Source: CAVPCZ01 sp963702445 (GTDB lineage: Bacteria; Bacteroidota; Ignavibacteria; UBA10030; UBA6906). From it: a stretch of DNA of 64,000 nt. The notes under the pieces were generated by a model. The model was not told the origin of the DNA and ran no database searches. It saw only the letters and a program-made list of their open reading frames with translations. This document shows, piece after piece, positions 38,675 through 46,958 of the stretch. The DNA is taken from contig CAVPCZ010000025.1 of assembly GCA_963702445.1 (NCBI GenBank), forward strand, positions 186,001-250,000, read 5' to 3'. Every line of letters begins with the position of its first letter. The stretch's first letter is position 1. A program made the translations under genes and the position numbers.

Positions 38675-39943
38675 TTACGCCCCCTCGCCGGGCTTCTTCT
38701 GTCCGGGTTTCTTCGGCTCTTCGACGCGGACCTTGGCGCCGTCCTCCAGCTCGCGATTGATCGCCTTGTAGCTTCCGGAGATCACCTGCGCGCTGTCCTT
38801 GAGGCCCTCGACGATCTCCACATAGGCGTCGTCGCTGATCCCCCGCTTCACCGTGGTCGCCTTCGCCACGCCGTTGTCAACGATGAAGACGATTTCCTTG
38901 GGCTTGTTTTCATCCTTCTTCTTCAGCGTCGTTCCCGCGGTCATCACCGCGCCGCTCTGGCCGTCTCCCTGCGGTTCCTTCATCTCCTCCTTGGGCATGC
39001 GGGTCGTCACGCACTGAATGGGCACGCTCAACACGTTCTGTTTGGTCTCCGTTTCGACGTCCGCGGTCATGGACATGCCCGGGCGAAGGATGATGCCCGT
39101 ATCCACGACGCGCATTTTCACCTCGAAATTGGTGACCTCTTCCTGCGTGCCCAGTCCTTTGGACTTGGCGGTGTTGGCGATTTCGTAGACCACGGCATTC
39201 ACCTTCCGGTTCGGGAAGGCGTCCACTTCGATCCGGGCGGTATCGCCGAGCGAAACCAGAATGACGTCGTTTTCGCTGACGTCCACCCGGGCTTCCATGC
39301 GCGAGAGGTCGGCAATGGTCATGACGTCCGTTCCCTGGAACTGCACCGTGCCGAGGACACGCTCACCGAGCTCGGAGTTGAGCTGGCTGATCGTCCCGTC
39401 CATCGGGGAGAGCACCGTGGTTTTCCGGAGACTCTCGTTCGCCTGGTCGAGGGATGCCGTGGCCTGCGCGAACTGGGCTTTGCTGGACTCATACGCGGCG
39501 CGCGCCTGGTCGTATTCCGTTCCCGACACGAGGCCTTTCTTGTAGAGGGACTCGATACGGCGGAACTCCGGCTCGGTTCTGCTCAGACCCGCTTTGGCCG
39601 AGAGCAAGCCGGCCGCAAACTGGTCACGCTGTGCCATGTAGAAATCCGGTTTGATCTTCATGAGAAGATCGCCCTTCTTCACCCGCTGTCCTTCCTTCAC
39701 CGGGAGCGCGGTGATCTCACCGCTGACCTCCGGCGTGATCTTGACCTGCACCTCCGGCTGGATCTTCCCGGTGGCCGTCACCAGCTGCGTGATCGTGCGC
39801 GGCAGGACTTTTTCCGTCTGGACGGTAATCACCGGTTCCTTGCGGCTGCCGAGAAACACCACCACGCCGAGCGCGATGACCACAAGGCCGAGAATGGAGA
39901 AAATGATCAGCTTTTTTCTTGACTTCTTTCCGTTCTTCGCCAT
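38675..39943 (-). CDS. Periplasmic adaptor (HlyD/MacA family membrane-fusion protein)
   Basis: 422 residues from the ATG at 39943, which has AAGGAG eight bases upstream. A Lys-rich start is followed by one transmembrane helix (LIIFSILGLVVIALGVVVFL). The lipoyl halves are VQVKITPEVSGEITALPVKEGQRVKKGDLL and VLSPMDGTISQLNSELGERV, separated by a coiled-coil hairpin, then the beta-barrel and membrane-proximal domains (segments quoted partly). The C-terminus is Lys/Pro/Glu-rich. It links the MacB-type inner-membrane complex to the TolC homologue encoded 22 bases upstream. Confidence 0.92.
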   Translation of the reverse strand: MAKNGKKSRKKLIIFSILGLVVIALGVVVFLGSRKEPVITVQTEKVLPRTITQLVTATGKIQPEVQVKITPEVSGEITALPVKEGQRVKKGDLLMKIKPDFYMAQRDQFAAGLLSAKAGLSRTEPEFRRIESLYKKGLVSGTEYDQARAAYESSKAQFAQATASLDQANESLRKTTVLSPMDGTISQLNSELGERVLGTVQFQGTDVMTIADLSRMEARVDVSENDVILVSLGDTARIEVDAFPNRKVNAVVYEIANTAKSKGLGTQEEVTNFEVKMRVVDTGIILRPGMSMTADVETETKQNVLSVPIQCVTTRMPKEEMKEPQGDGQSGAVMTAGTTLKKKDENKPKEIVFIVDNGVAKATTVKRGISDDAYVEIVEGLKDSAQVISGSYKAINRELEDGAKVRVEEPKKPGQKKPGEGA

Positions 39944-39965
39944 GAACGCGACTCCTTCCATCCGA

Positions 39966-41304
39966 TTAGTAAATCCTCTCGCCGAGGACGTATTCCATAT
40001 TCCGTTTTGCTATGATGAAGTTATACGATGCATTGACATGATTGGCCTGGGCGTTCACGAGTCCGGCATTGGCCGTGAGAAGATCCAGCAGCGTGCCCGC
40101 ACCCAGATTGTACCGTCTCTTCGGCGATTTTGCGGTCCTCCGATGCCGAGAGCACACCTTTCTGGCTCACGTCGTACTGCTTCACGGCCGCATCCAGATC
40201 CAGCTGCGCCTTCCGGACTTCCACGGAGATGTTCCGTTCGGCCTGGGCGACGGTGATTTCCGCATTCCGCCTGCCGGCGATGGCATTCTGTACCGCCAGG
40301 TTGGTGCCGAACCCGTCAAACAATGTCCAGTTCAGCCTGACACCCCACGAGAGGTTCTTGGGACTGAACACGCGCCCGAGCACCTCTTCATTCGAGCTGA
40401 GTCCTGCGAAGGCGCTCAGGGAGGGCCAGTAGTTTGACTTGGCACTGGTCACGCTTGAAGACGACGCCTCAAAGTTCTTCTTGAATCCGATATAGTCGGG
40501 GCGGACGTTCAGCGCCCTGCCGGTGAGAGCGGTCCGGTTGGAATACTCCGCGCGCAGCACCGCAACCTCGGCGGTATCAATCGTGACGGAGAGGCTCGGG
40601 TCAGAGAACTGGTAGTCCTGGTCGAAACTCAGGCCGATCAGGGCAACCAGGTCGGCCTTGGACTTCCCGTAGTTGTTCTGCGCGTTGATGACCAGGAGCT
40701 CGTCGGATGCCACCTGGGACTGCTGGCGGTAGACATCGGCAAGCGACAGGGCGCCCACGCGGTTGGATTCGGTGATACGTTCCAGCTGGCGGTTGTCGCG
40801 TTTCAGGTTCTCCTGCGCCACCTGCACAAGCTGTTCCAGACGAAGCACATTGAGATAGGCGCTCTGGACCTGGAAGACGATCGACTGACGGGTCCTCTTC
40901 ACGGTTTGCCCGCTGGCTTCATTCACCGCGTTCGCCCGGTTGACATTCGCTTCCCGGTCGAAACCGTCAAAGAGGGTCAACGACGCATTGAGGGAAGCAT
41001 TGAAGCTTTCACTGGTTACCGTGGCCGAGGTTCCGGGAATCGGGATTCCCCCCGCGTACAGCTGCCCCTCATTCTGATACCTCGTCCATCCTCCGCCGCC
41101 CGATATGAAGGGCAGGTAGCGGCCGTAGGAGGCCATCACACCGCTCTCCGTGGCTTCGAGGTTGTTCTGGGCCTGTATGACGGTCACGTTGGAATCCAGG
41201 GCGATCCGGATTACTTCATCCAGCGTCAGATTCTTGCTCTGAGCGGGGGCAATCGCGAATGATGCCGGCAGCAGGAAAGTCAGGGCCACAAGACGCAAAT
41301 GCAT
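39966..41304 (-). CDS. TolC-family outer-membrane efflux protein (one insertion)
   Basis: About 445 residues after correcting one inserted base near 40,115. A signal peptide (LVALTFLLPASFAIAPAQS) precedes the duplicated OEP domain: LTLDEVIRIALDSNVTVIQAQNNLEA near the N-terminus and NAIAGRRNAEITVAQAERNI in the second half (partly quoted). The other frame supplies the end, YNLGAGTLLDLLTANAGLVNAQ, a typical TolC helix. It is the first gene of the efflux operon tolC-mfp-ATPase-permease-permease-sel1. CTGGAG precedes the ATG at 41304. A 143-base spacer to cca holds its promoter, which I cannot place confidently. Confidence 0.9.
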
Positions 41305-41447
41305 GGTCAACTCCAGTTCGATCTATTGATAGTGGGACGCTGATGCAGGGTACGGCGAGAGGGTAACAAACCTGTTCCTACGCTGTTCCAAAAGGGCGGC
41401 CTGATCCATTCCCCATGATTAGACGGGATTTCGAGGACAAAGTTTCA

Positions 41448-42918
41448 TCAATAACCTCCATTTTTGGCCGGAAATCGTGTCATGTGGAGGGGTCCGGACG
41501 GATCGAGATCGCGCAACAAACGGTCTTTCACTTCGAGTAAATATGCGAGGGCGGGACCGTGCTCGTTCGGGATGCGGCCGTCCAGAATCGCCTCTTCTAT
41601 CGCTTTCTTCAGGATTCCCACGGCCTTTCCGGGCGGCAGGCCGCAGAGGGCCATGATTTCTTCCCCGCGGACCGGCGGCTGCCAGTTCCGTATCCGGTCC
41701 TTTTCCTCCACTTCAACGATTTTTTGCATCACCAGTTCATAGTTGCGAAGGTACTTCGCCACCAGGGCCGAGTTCTTGGAGGTGATGTCCGCCCGGCACA
41801 GGGCCATCAGGTCGTCAATGTCTTCGCCGCATTCAAACATCAGCCGGCGCACGGCAGAGTCGGTCACCCCGTCGTCCACCAGGACCATCGGGCGCAGGTG
41901 GAGCCGCACCAGCTTCTCCACATAGGGCAGGGACGCCAGCGGCAGACGGAGGCGGTGGAAGATCTTTTTCATCATCCGCGCGCCGATTTCCTCATGCCCG
42001 TGGAACGTCCATCCCACACCTTCCTGATACGCTTTGGTGCGCGGTTTTGCGATATCATGCACGAGCGCCGTGAAGCGAAGCCAGAGTTTGTCGCGTGACC
42101 GCTGCAAGATTGTCCACCACCTTACAGGTGTGCAGGAACACATCTTTGTGATGATGATCCCGCCGCTGGTCGACGCCCGCCATCTGTGCGATCTCCGGAA
42201 AGACGATGCGGAGAAGGCCGCTCTCATACATCAGCCTGCAGCCCGACAGAGGGTTGTGCGCTCTTGAGAATCTTGAGGAACTCATCCGTAATGCGTTCCT
42301 GTGACACAATGGAGAGCCGGTCGCTCATGGCCTTCATGCCGGCGTACGCATCTTCGGCGATGGTGAAGCCGAGCTGCGCAGCGAAGCGGATCGCCCGGAG
42401 CATCCGCAGCGGATCGTCGTCAAAGGTTTTGTGGGGATCCATCGGCGTCCGCAGCGTTTGCGCTGCAAGGTCGGCAAGCCCTTCGAAGGGATCCAGCAGC
42501 AGCCCGAAGTGCGACCGGTTCAGGGAGACAGCCAGGGCGTTCACCGTAAAATCCCGGCGCCGGAGATCATCGGCCAGCGTCCCCGGAGCAACGTCGGGTT
42601 TCCGTGAGCCGGCGGCATAGGTTTCCTTCCGTGCCCCCACAAACTCCAGTTTTCCGCCGGCGATCGGGATCATCGCCGTCCCGAACCGTTCGTATGCGAC
42701 GACCGTATCGATACCAAGGTCGTGCGCCACCTGTCCGGGCAAACGCCACACCGTCGCCCATCACCAGTATATCGATATCCTGGACCTGTTTCTCCAGCAG
42801 GAGATCTCGGACGTAGCCGCCGACCACGTAGATCTCTCTTCCGCACGTATCGGCCAGTGCACCGACACGGGAAAGCAGCGGGATGGTGCAGGGGGAGGAT
42901 GTCACCGGCTGCAGGCAT
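41448..42918 (-). CDS. cca: CCA tRNA nucleotidyltransferase with HD domain (four insertions)
   Basis: Adds or repairs the 3' CCA of tRNA; the tRNA genes in this window lack encoded CCA, so the enzyme is needed. The head domain has YVVGGYVRDLLL and the DID metal site (QDIDILV), then RRDFTVNALA and DPLRMLRAIRFAAQLGF. The HD domain follows (LVHDIAKP, preceded by the HHHKD region). Frame breaks lie near 42,880, 42,735, 42,255 and 42,110, each one inserted base; repaired length is 488 residues. The start ATG at 42918 directly follows the TAG of the upstream oxidoreductase. A poly(A) polymerase of the same superfamily is less likely because of the HD domain. Confidence 0.88.
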
Positions 42919-43911
42919 CTATTCCGGGAGCTGTTGTTGACTGATGATCTGCATGATGCTCGTCGCCACCTCCAGCGCCTGTCTTGCATCGCGGGCCGAT
43001 ACCACCGGAGGGGTGCCCGTTGTTACACACTGTGCGAAGAGCTCCAATTCGTGCCGCAACGCGTTCACTTCCCGCACTTCCGGCTGCTCGTAGACGATGC
43101 GTCTGCGGCGTTTGCCCACGCCCATTTCCCCGAGCACCATCCCGCCGCGCACCGCCGGCGCATCTTCGGGGAGAAGCTGGAAAACCTCGGCGAGCCCCTC
43201 CGAGAAATCGATGGAAATATAGGCGTTCGGCTGAAAGAGGCGCATCTTCCGCATGCTCCGCTGCGAGATACGGCTTGCCGTCACGTTCGCGACACAGCCG
43301 TTTTCAAACTGGATGCGGGCGTTGGCAATGTCGATGGTGTCCGACACCACGGCAACGCCGTTCGCGTCGATCCTCCGCACGGGAGATCTTACAAAACTCA
43401 ATATGAGATCGATATCATGAATCATCAGATCGAGCACCACCGCAACATCCGTTCCCCGCACTTTGAACTGGGCAAGGCGGTGCGATTCGACGAACAGGGG
43501 TTTGATGGTATACTCCGCAAGTGCAAGTATGGCCGGGTTGAAGCGCTCGATATGGCCAACCTGAATCAGGATGCCTTTCTTCTCCGCCAGGACGCAGAGT
43601 TCGTCCGCCTCCGCCACCGTCTGCGTAATGGGTTTCTCCATGAAGAGGTGGACGCCGTGCTCGATGGCGGCTTTCGCCACCTCGAAATGGGCTGTCGTGC
43701 TCGTCGCCACTGTTGCCGCATCCACGCTCTCCAGCAGCGCCCCCAGCGTGGCAAAGGAGGTGGTCCCGTATTCTCCGGCAACCTGCCCGGCCTTCGCCGC
43801 GTCCATATCGTACACGCCGGCCAGGAGGACTCCCGGCATGTCCGACAGCATCTTTGCGTGCAGGGTACCCAGGTGGCCCACGCCCACGACACCGATACGC
43901 AGGGGATTCAT
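42919..43911 (-). CDS. Gfo/Idh/MocA-family oxidoreductase
   Basis: 330 residues. The Rossmann fingerprint GVVGVGHLGTLHAKML is at 7-22 and the catalytic-lysine motif MEKPI at 91-95. The blocks VGHIERFNPA, ESHRL and RGTDVAVVLDLMIHDIDL resemble the GnnA-type UDP-GlcNAc 3-dehydrogenases and lipid A-linked relatives often found near lpx genes; no gnnB-like aminotransferase is nearby, so this remains a suggestion. GAGGA precedes the ATG at 43911. It lies 10 bases after the HAD phosphatase and abuts cca without any spacer. Confidence 0.85.
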   Translation of the reverse strand: MNPLRIGVVGVGHLGTLHAKMLSDMPGVLLAGVYDMDAAKAGQVAGEYGTTSFATLGALLESVDAATVATSTTAHFEVAKAAIEHGVHLFMEKPITQTVAEADELCVLAEKKGILIQVGHIERFNPAILALAEYTIKPLFVESHRLAQFKVRGTDVAVVLDLMIHDIDLILSFVRSPVRRIDANGVAVVSDTIDIANARIQFENGCVANVTASRISQRSMRKMRLFQPNAYISIDFSEGLAEVFQLLPEDAPAVRGGMVLGEMGVGKRRRRIVYEQPEVREVNALRHELELFAQCVTTGTPPVVSARDARQALEVATSIMQIISQQQLPE

Positions 43912-43921
43912 CAGGAAGTCC

Positions 43922-44614
43922 TCATAAGGTGAGCGGGTGTGCAGGGCCGGTACCGTCGACGCGCTCCCGGCACCAGGCAAGGAAGGCCGGCACGGTTTCG
44001 AACAGGTAGTCCGCCCCGGACCCGCGGACACGTTCCCGGTCATAGGAGTCCCAGAGAACGGCGGCCATGCGCACGCCGGCCCCGCGGGAGGCCCGGACAT
44101 CGGCCATCGAATCCCCTACCATGACGGTCTGTTCCGGAGCCACATCCAGCTCCCGCAGCACACGGAAAATCCCCTCCGGATCGGGTTTGTGCCGGACGAC
44201 GTCGTTCCCGGTGACCACCAGGTCAAAATACCCGCCGATCCGCAGCACCTCCAGCGTGATCGCCGCGGTTCGTCTCCCCTTTCCCGTGAATACGGCCAGC
44301 TTCACATCGTGCTGTTTCAGGAGCCGCAGCACATCCTCCATACCTGCATGCAGAAACGCACGCACGGAATGCTCCGCACGGTAGAATGCGCAGAGCTCGT
44401 CCATAATATCCTCGACGTGTTCTTTCCCGAACACTTTTTCCACGGCCCCTTCTTCCGGCGGGCCGAAGAAGCCGATGATCTCATCGGGACTGAATTCCCG
44501 TCCCAGACGTTTCCGCGCCACATGATTGAATGACGCGAAGATCAGATCGTTGGTCTGTGTCAGCGTGCCGTCCATGTCGAACACCATGCATGCCGGCCGG
44601 TCCTGAAGAGCCAT
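43922..44614 (-). CDS. HAD-superfamily phosphatase, phosphoglycolate phosphatase-like
   Basis: 230 residues with a helical cap inserted after motif I, the layout of subfamily I HAD phosphatases. Motif I is VFDMDGTLT (nucleophile Asp13, Asp15), motif II VFTGKG, motif III the Lys in RHKPDPEG, and motif IV GDSMADV. It resembles Gph and pyrophosphatase PpaX; the substrate cannot be fixed from sequence. First gene of the HAD-gfo-cca unit, divergent from the rRNA methyltransferase gene across 149 bases. Confidence 0.85.
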   Translation of the reverse strand: MALQDRPACMVFDMDGTLTQTNDLIFASFNHVARKRLGREFSPDEIIGFFGPPEEGAVEKVFGKEHVEDIMDELCAFYRAEHSVRAFLHAGMEDVLRLLKQHDVKLAVFTGKGRRTAAITLEVLRIGGYFDLVVTGNDVVRHKPDPEGIFRVLRELDVAPEQTVMVGDSMADVRASRGAGVRMAAVLWDSYDRERVRGSGADYLFETVPAFLAWCRERVDGTGPAHPLTL

Positions 44615-44763
44615 GCCTCGTCACTCCTGTGCACCAGGGATACAGATGAATAATATACGGAGAGATGCGGCGACTTTCAAACCGCCTTGCACTTCCCCGG
44701 CGATCTGCGTACCATATGACAGCCGTCGGGTCACCGGCGGTGATCTCACACTGTTTCTTTTCC

Positions 44764-45951
44764 ATGCCGGGAATCGTTACTGTGGCCTGCAAACTGCTCC
44801 TGAAGAAGAACGAAGAACTCCGCGTCCTCGCCGGACACCCGTGGGTCTTCAGCAACGAAATCCGGGAAATCATCGGAAAACCTGCTGCGGGAGAGATCGT
44901 CGAACTCCGCACCGCCGGCGGCATCTCCCTGGGCGTCGGGATGTATCATCCGCATTCGCTCATTGCCTTCCGCCTTCTGTCCGAGATCCCGGTGGAGATC
45001 GACACACAGTTCTTTGCCTCCCGGTTGACCCGTGCGGCCGAGCTCCGCGCGCGCCTCTTCCCGGGAGAAACAAGCTACCGGCTTGTCCATGGCGAATCGG
45101 ATTTCCTGCCCGGACTGGTCATCGACCGCTACAACGACCTCCTGGTGATCCAGACGTTTGCCCAGGGGATGGATCTGCGTCTGGACATGATTTGCGACGC
45201 GCTCGGGCAGCTGTTCCATCCCTCGGGCATTATCGAACGCAACGAATCCCCCCTGCGCACACTGGAAAACCTTCCTCTCCGGTCGGGGGTCCTGCGCGGA
45301 GCCGTTGAACCGGTGGAGATTCTTGAACATGGACTGCGGTACAGGGTTGATGTGCGCACCGGACAGAAGACCGGATTTTTCCTGGACCAGCGCATGAACC
45401 GGCCCGCCATCAGGCCGTTTGCCCGGGGAACACGCGTGCTGGACTGTTTCTGCAACGACGGCGGATTTTCGCTCCATGCAGCCGCTGCAGGCGCCTCAAC
45501 GGTGCTGGGAATCGACAGTTCGGCCGACGCCGTGTCCCGTGCCCGTGAAAACGCAGCCCTGAACGGACTCACATCGGTCCGGTTTATCGAGGCGGATGTC
45601 TTCAAGACCCTTGCGGCATTTGCCGGGCAGGAAGAGCCCTTCGACGTGGTGGTCCTGGATCCGCCGTCGTTCACCCGGAGCCGGAAAAACGTCCCTGCGG
45701 CAAAAAAAGGGTATCGCGAACTGCACGCGGCGGCGCTGAAGGTCCTGGCCCCCGGGGGCATGCTCCTCACGGCCTCATGTTCGCATCACATCCTCCCCGA
45801 AACGTTTCTGGAGGTTGTTCATGAAACCGGAAGGGAGATGAAGCGTGCCATCCAGCTGGTGGAGTGGCGCGGGGCTTCCCCCGATCATCCCACACTCCCC
45901 GCCGTCCCGGAAACGCGCTACCTGAAATTCGGCGTCTTCCGCGTGTTCTGA
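44764..45951 (+). CDS. RlmI-type 23S rRNA (cytosine-C5) methyltransferase
   Basis: 395 residues. An N-terminal PUA domain (ELRVLAGHPWVFSNEI, residues about 18-33) is followed by a central domain and a SAM-dependent methyltransferase fold: GQKTGFFLDQR, LDCFCNDGGFSLHA, VLGIDSS, DVVVLDPPSFTRSRK and the catalytic-loop TASCSHH. This matches the RlmI/YccW family, which makes m5C1962 in Escherichia coli 23S rRNA. The chosen ATG at 44764 begins MPGIVTVACKL; in-frame upstream codons add no conserved sequence. Complete and unbroken. Confidence 0.88.
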   Translation: MPGIVTVACKLLLKKNEELRVLAGHPWVFSNEIREIIGKPAAGEIVELRTAGGISLGVGMYHPHSLIAFRLLSEIPVEIDTQFFASRLTRAAELRARLFPGETSYRLVHGESDFLPGLVIDRYNDLLVIQTFAQGMDLRLDMICDALGQLFHPSGIIERNESPLRTLENLPLRSGVLRGAVEPVEILEHGLRYRVDVRTGQKTGFFLDQRMNRPAIRPFARGTRVLDCFCNDGGFSLHAAAAGASTVLGIDSSADAVSRARENAALNGLTSVRFIEADVFKTLAAFAGQEEPFDVVVLDPPSFTRSRKNVPAAKKGYRELHAAALKVLAPGGMLLTASCSHHILPETFLEVVHETGREMKRAIQLVEWRGASPDHPTLPAVPETRYLKFGVFRVF

Positions 45952-45982
45952 TTGTTTTTCTGCCTCAAAGAACCTATTTTTG
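45952..45982 (+). promoter_or_regulatory. Bacteroidota-type promoter of the outer-membrane protein gene
   Basis: TTG at 45952-45954, a 20-base spacer, then a perfect TATTTTTG (TAnnTTTG) at 45975-45982. Transcription would start near 45,988, leaving a leader of about 38 bases with the AAGGG ribosome site. This is the clearest of the three promoters of this type in the window. Confidence 0.7.
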
Positions 45983-46025
45983 TAGAGAGATGTTCTTCTG
46001 TTGTATGGAGGAAAAGGGCATAACA

Positions 46026-46790
46026 ATGAGTTCCCGCGCATCCGTCGCCGTATTCGGGCTGTTGCTTCTCGGCCCTCTGACAGCCGCCGCACAGGATCCC
46101 CGCAAAACATGGGACCCTGCCCGTCCACCGGATACGATGTGGGTCGGCAGGGAACCGGAGGATCCAACCGGACCGGACCGTTACCCGAACGTGTGGGGCG
46201 TGGACATTCTGATTTCGAATGACGGCTTCGGTCTCGGCACGGTCTATCGCCGTACATTCACCCGCGACATCTCCGCCTTCATCAGCTTCTCCGTTTCCGA
46301 GTCCAAGGATGACAGGGAATTCGAGTATATCGACCCCTACTATAATATCTCCTTCACGCCGGGAAAACTGAACCGGTTCCTGGTGCTCCCCCTGCTGGTC
46401 GGAATTCAATACCGTCTGTTCCGGGAGGATATCGTTGACACGTTCCGTCCCTACGTGAACGGGGGTGCCGGCCCGACGATGATCTACCAGATGCCTTATG
46501 TGGAGTTCATCCCGCAGGAGGGAGGGTTGCTGGAAACGAAGGAGGTGGAATTCTTCAACAGTCTGGGGCGCGGACATCCCACCTACACGGTGGGCGGGTT
46601 CATAGGGATGGGGGCGAATTTCGGGACGGACCGGTCCAACATCTTCGGCGTGAACTTCCGGTACTATTTCACCTACCTGTTCGGAGAGGGCCTGCCATCG
46701 CTGTACAATACGGCGACGCGCCAGGTGTCGAGTACCAAGACCAGCTTCGGGGGGTTCGTGATAAGCCTGAATATCGGCATGGCGTTCTGA
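46026..46790 (+). CDS. Outer-membrane beta-barrel-like protein
   Basis: 254 residues. From the ATG at 46026 a signal peptide is clear (VAVFGLLLLGPLTAAAQ). The mature part alternates polar and hydrophobic residues, as in small beta-barrels: GLGTVYRRTFTRDISAFISFSVSES, FLVLPLLVGIQYRLF, FRPYVNGGAGPTMIY, FIGMGANFG and the terminal SFGGFVISLNIGMAF (partly quoted) that ends in Phe, as outer-membrane proteins usually do. No specific family recognised. A further in-frame ATG upstream lacks a signal sequence context. Confidence 0.75.
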   Translation: MSSRASVAVFGLLLLGPLTAAAQDPRKTWDPARPPDTMWVGREPEDPTGPDRYPNVWGVDILISNDGFGLGTVYRRTFTRDISAFISFSVSESKDDREFEYIDPYYNISFTPGKLNRFLVLPLLVGIQYRLFREDIVDTFRPYVNGGAGPTMIYQMPYVEFIPQEGGLLETKEVEFFNSLGRGHPTYTVGGFIGMGANFGTDRSNIFGVNFRYYFTYLFGEGLPSLYNTATRQVSSTKTSFGGFVISLNIGMAF

Positions 46791-46827
46791 ATCCCGGGCG
46801 GGAACGCCCTCGATCCGCGGAAATGGA

Positions 46828-46887
46828 GAAAGGCACTGTCGGTCAGGCTGGATCCCCCCTCCATCCAGCAAGCCTCCAGTGCCTTTC
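46828..46887. terminator. Bidirectional terminator between convergent genes
   Basis: Outer arms GAAAGGCACTG (46828-46838) and CAGTGCCTTTC (46877-46887) are perfect complements, and an inner GGCTGGAT/ATCCAGC stem extends the hairpin. The A-rich 5' arm and T-rich 3' arm suit termination in both directions. It lies between the plus-strand gene ending at 46790 and the minus-strand uvrA ending at 46959. Confidence 0.8.
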
Positions 46888-46958
46888 AAGTTTCAGGCAG
46901 ATGCAATATACCACAGGGAGCGGTCCGGTTGGTGACGGGGATCACGAAGGGGGGCGGT

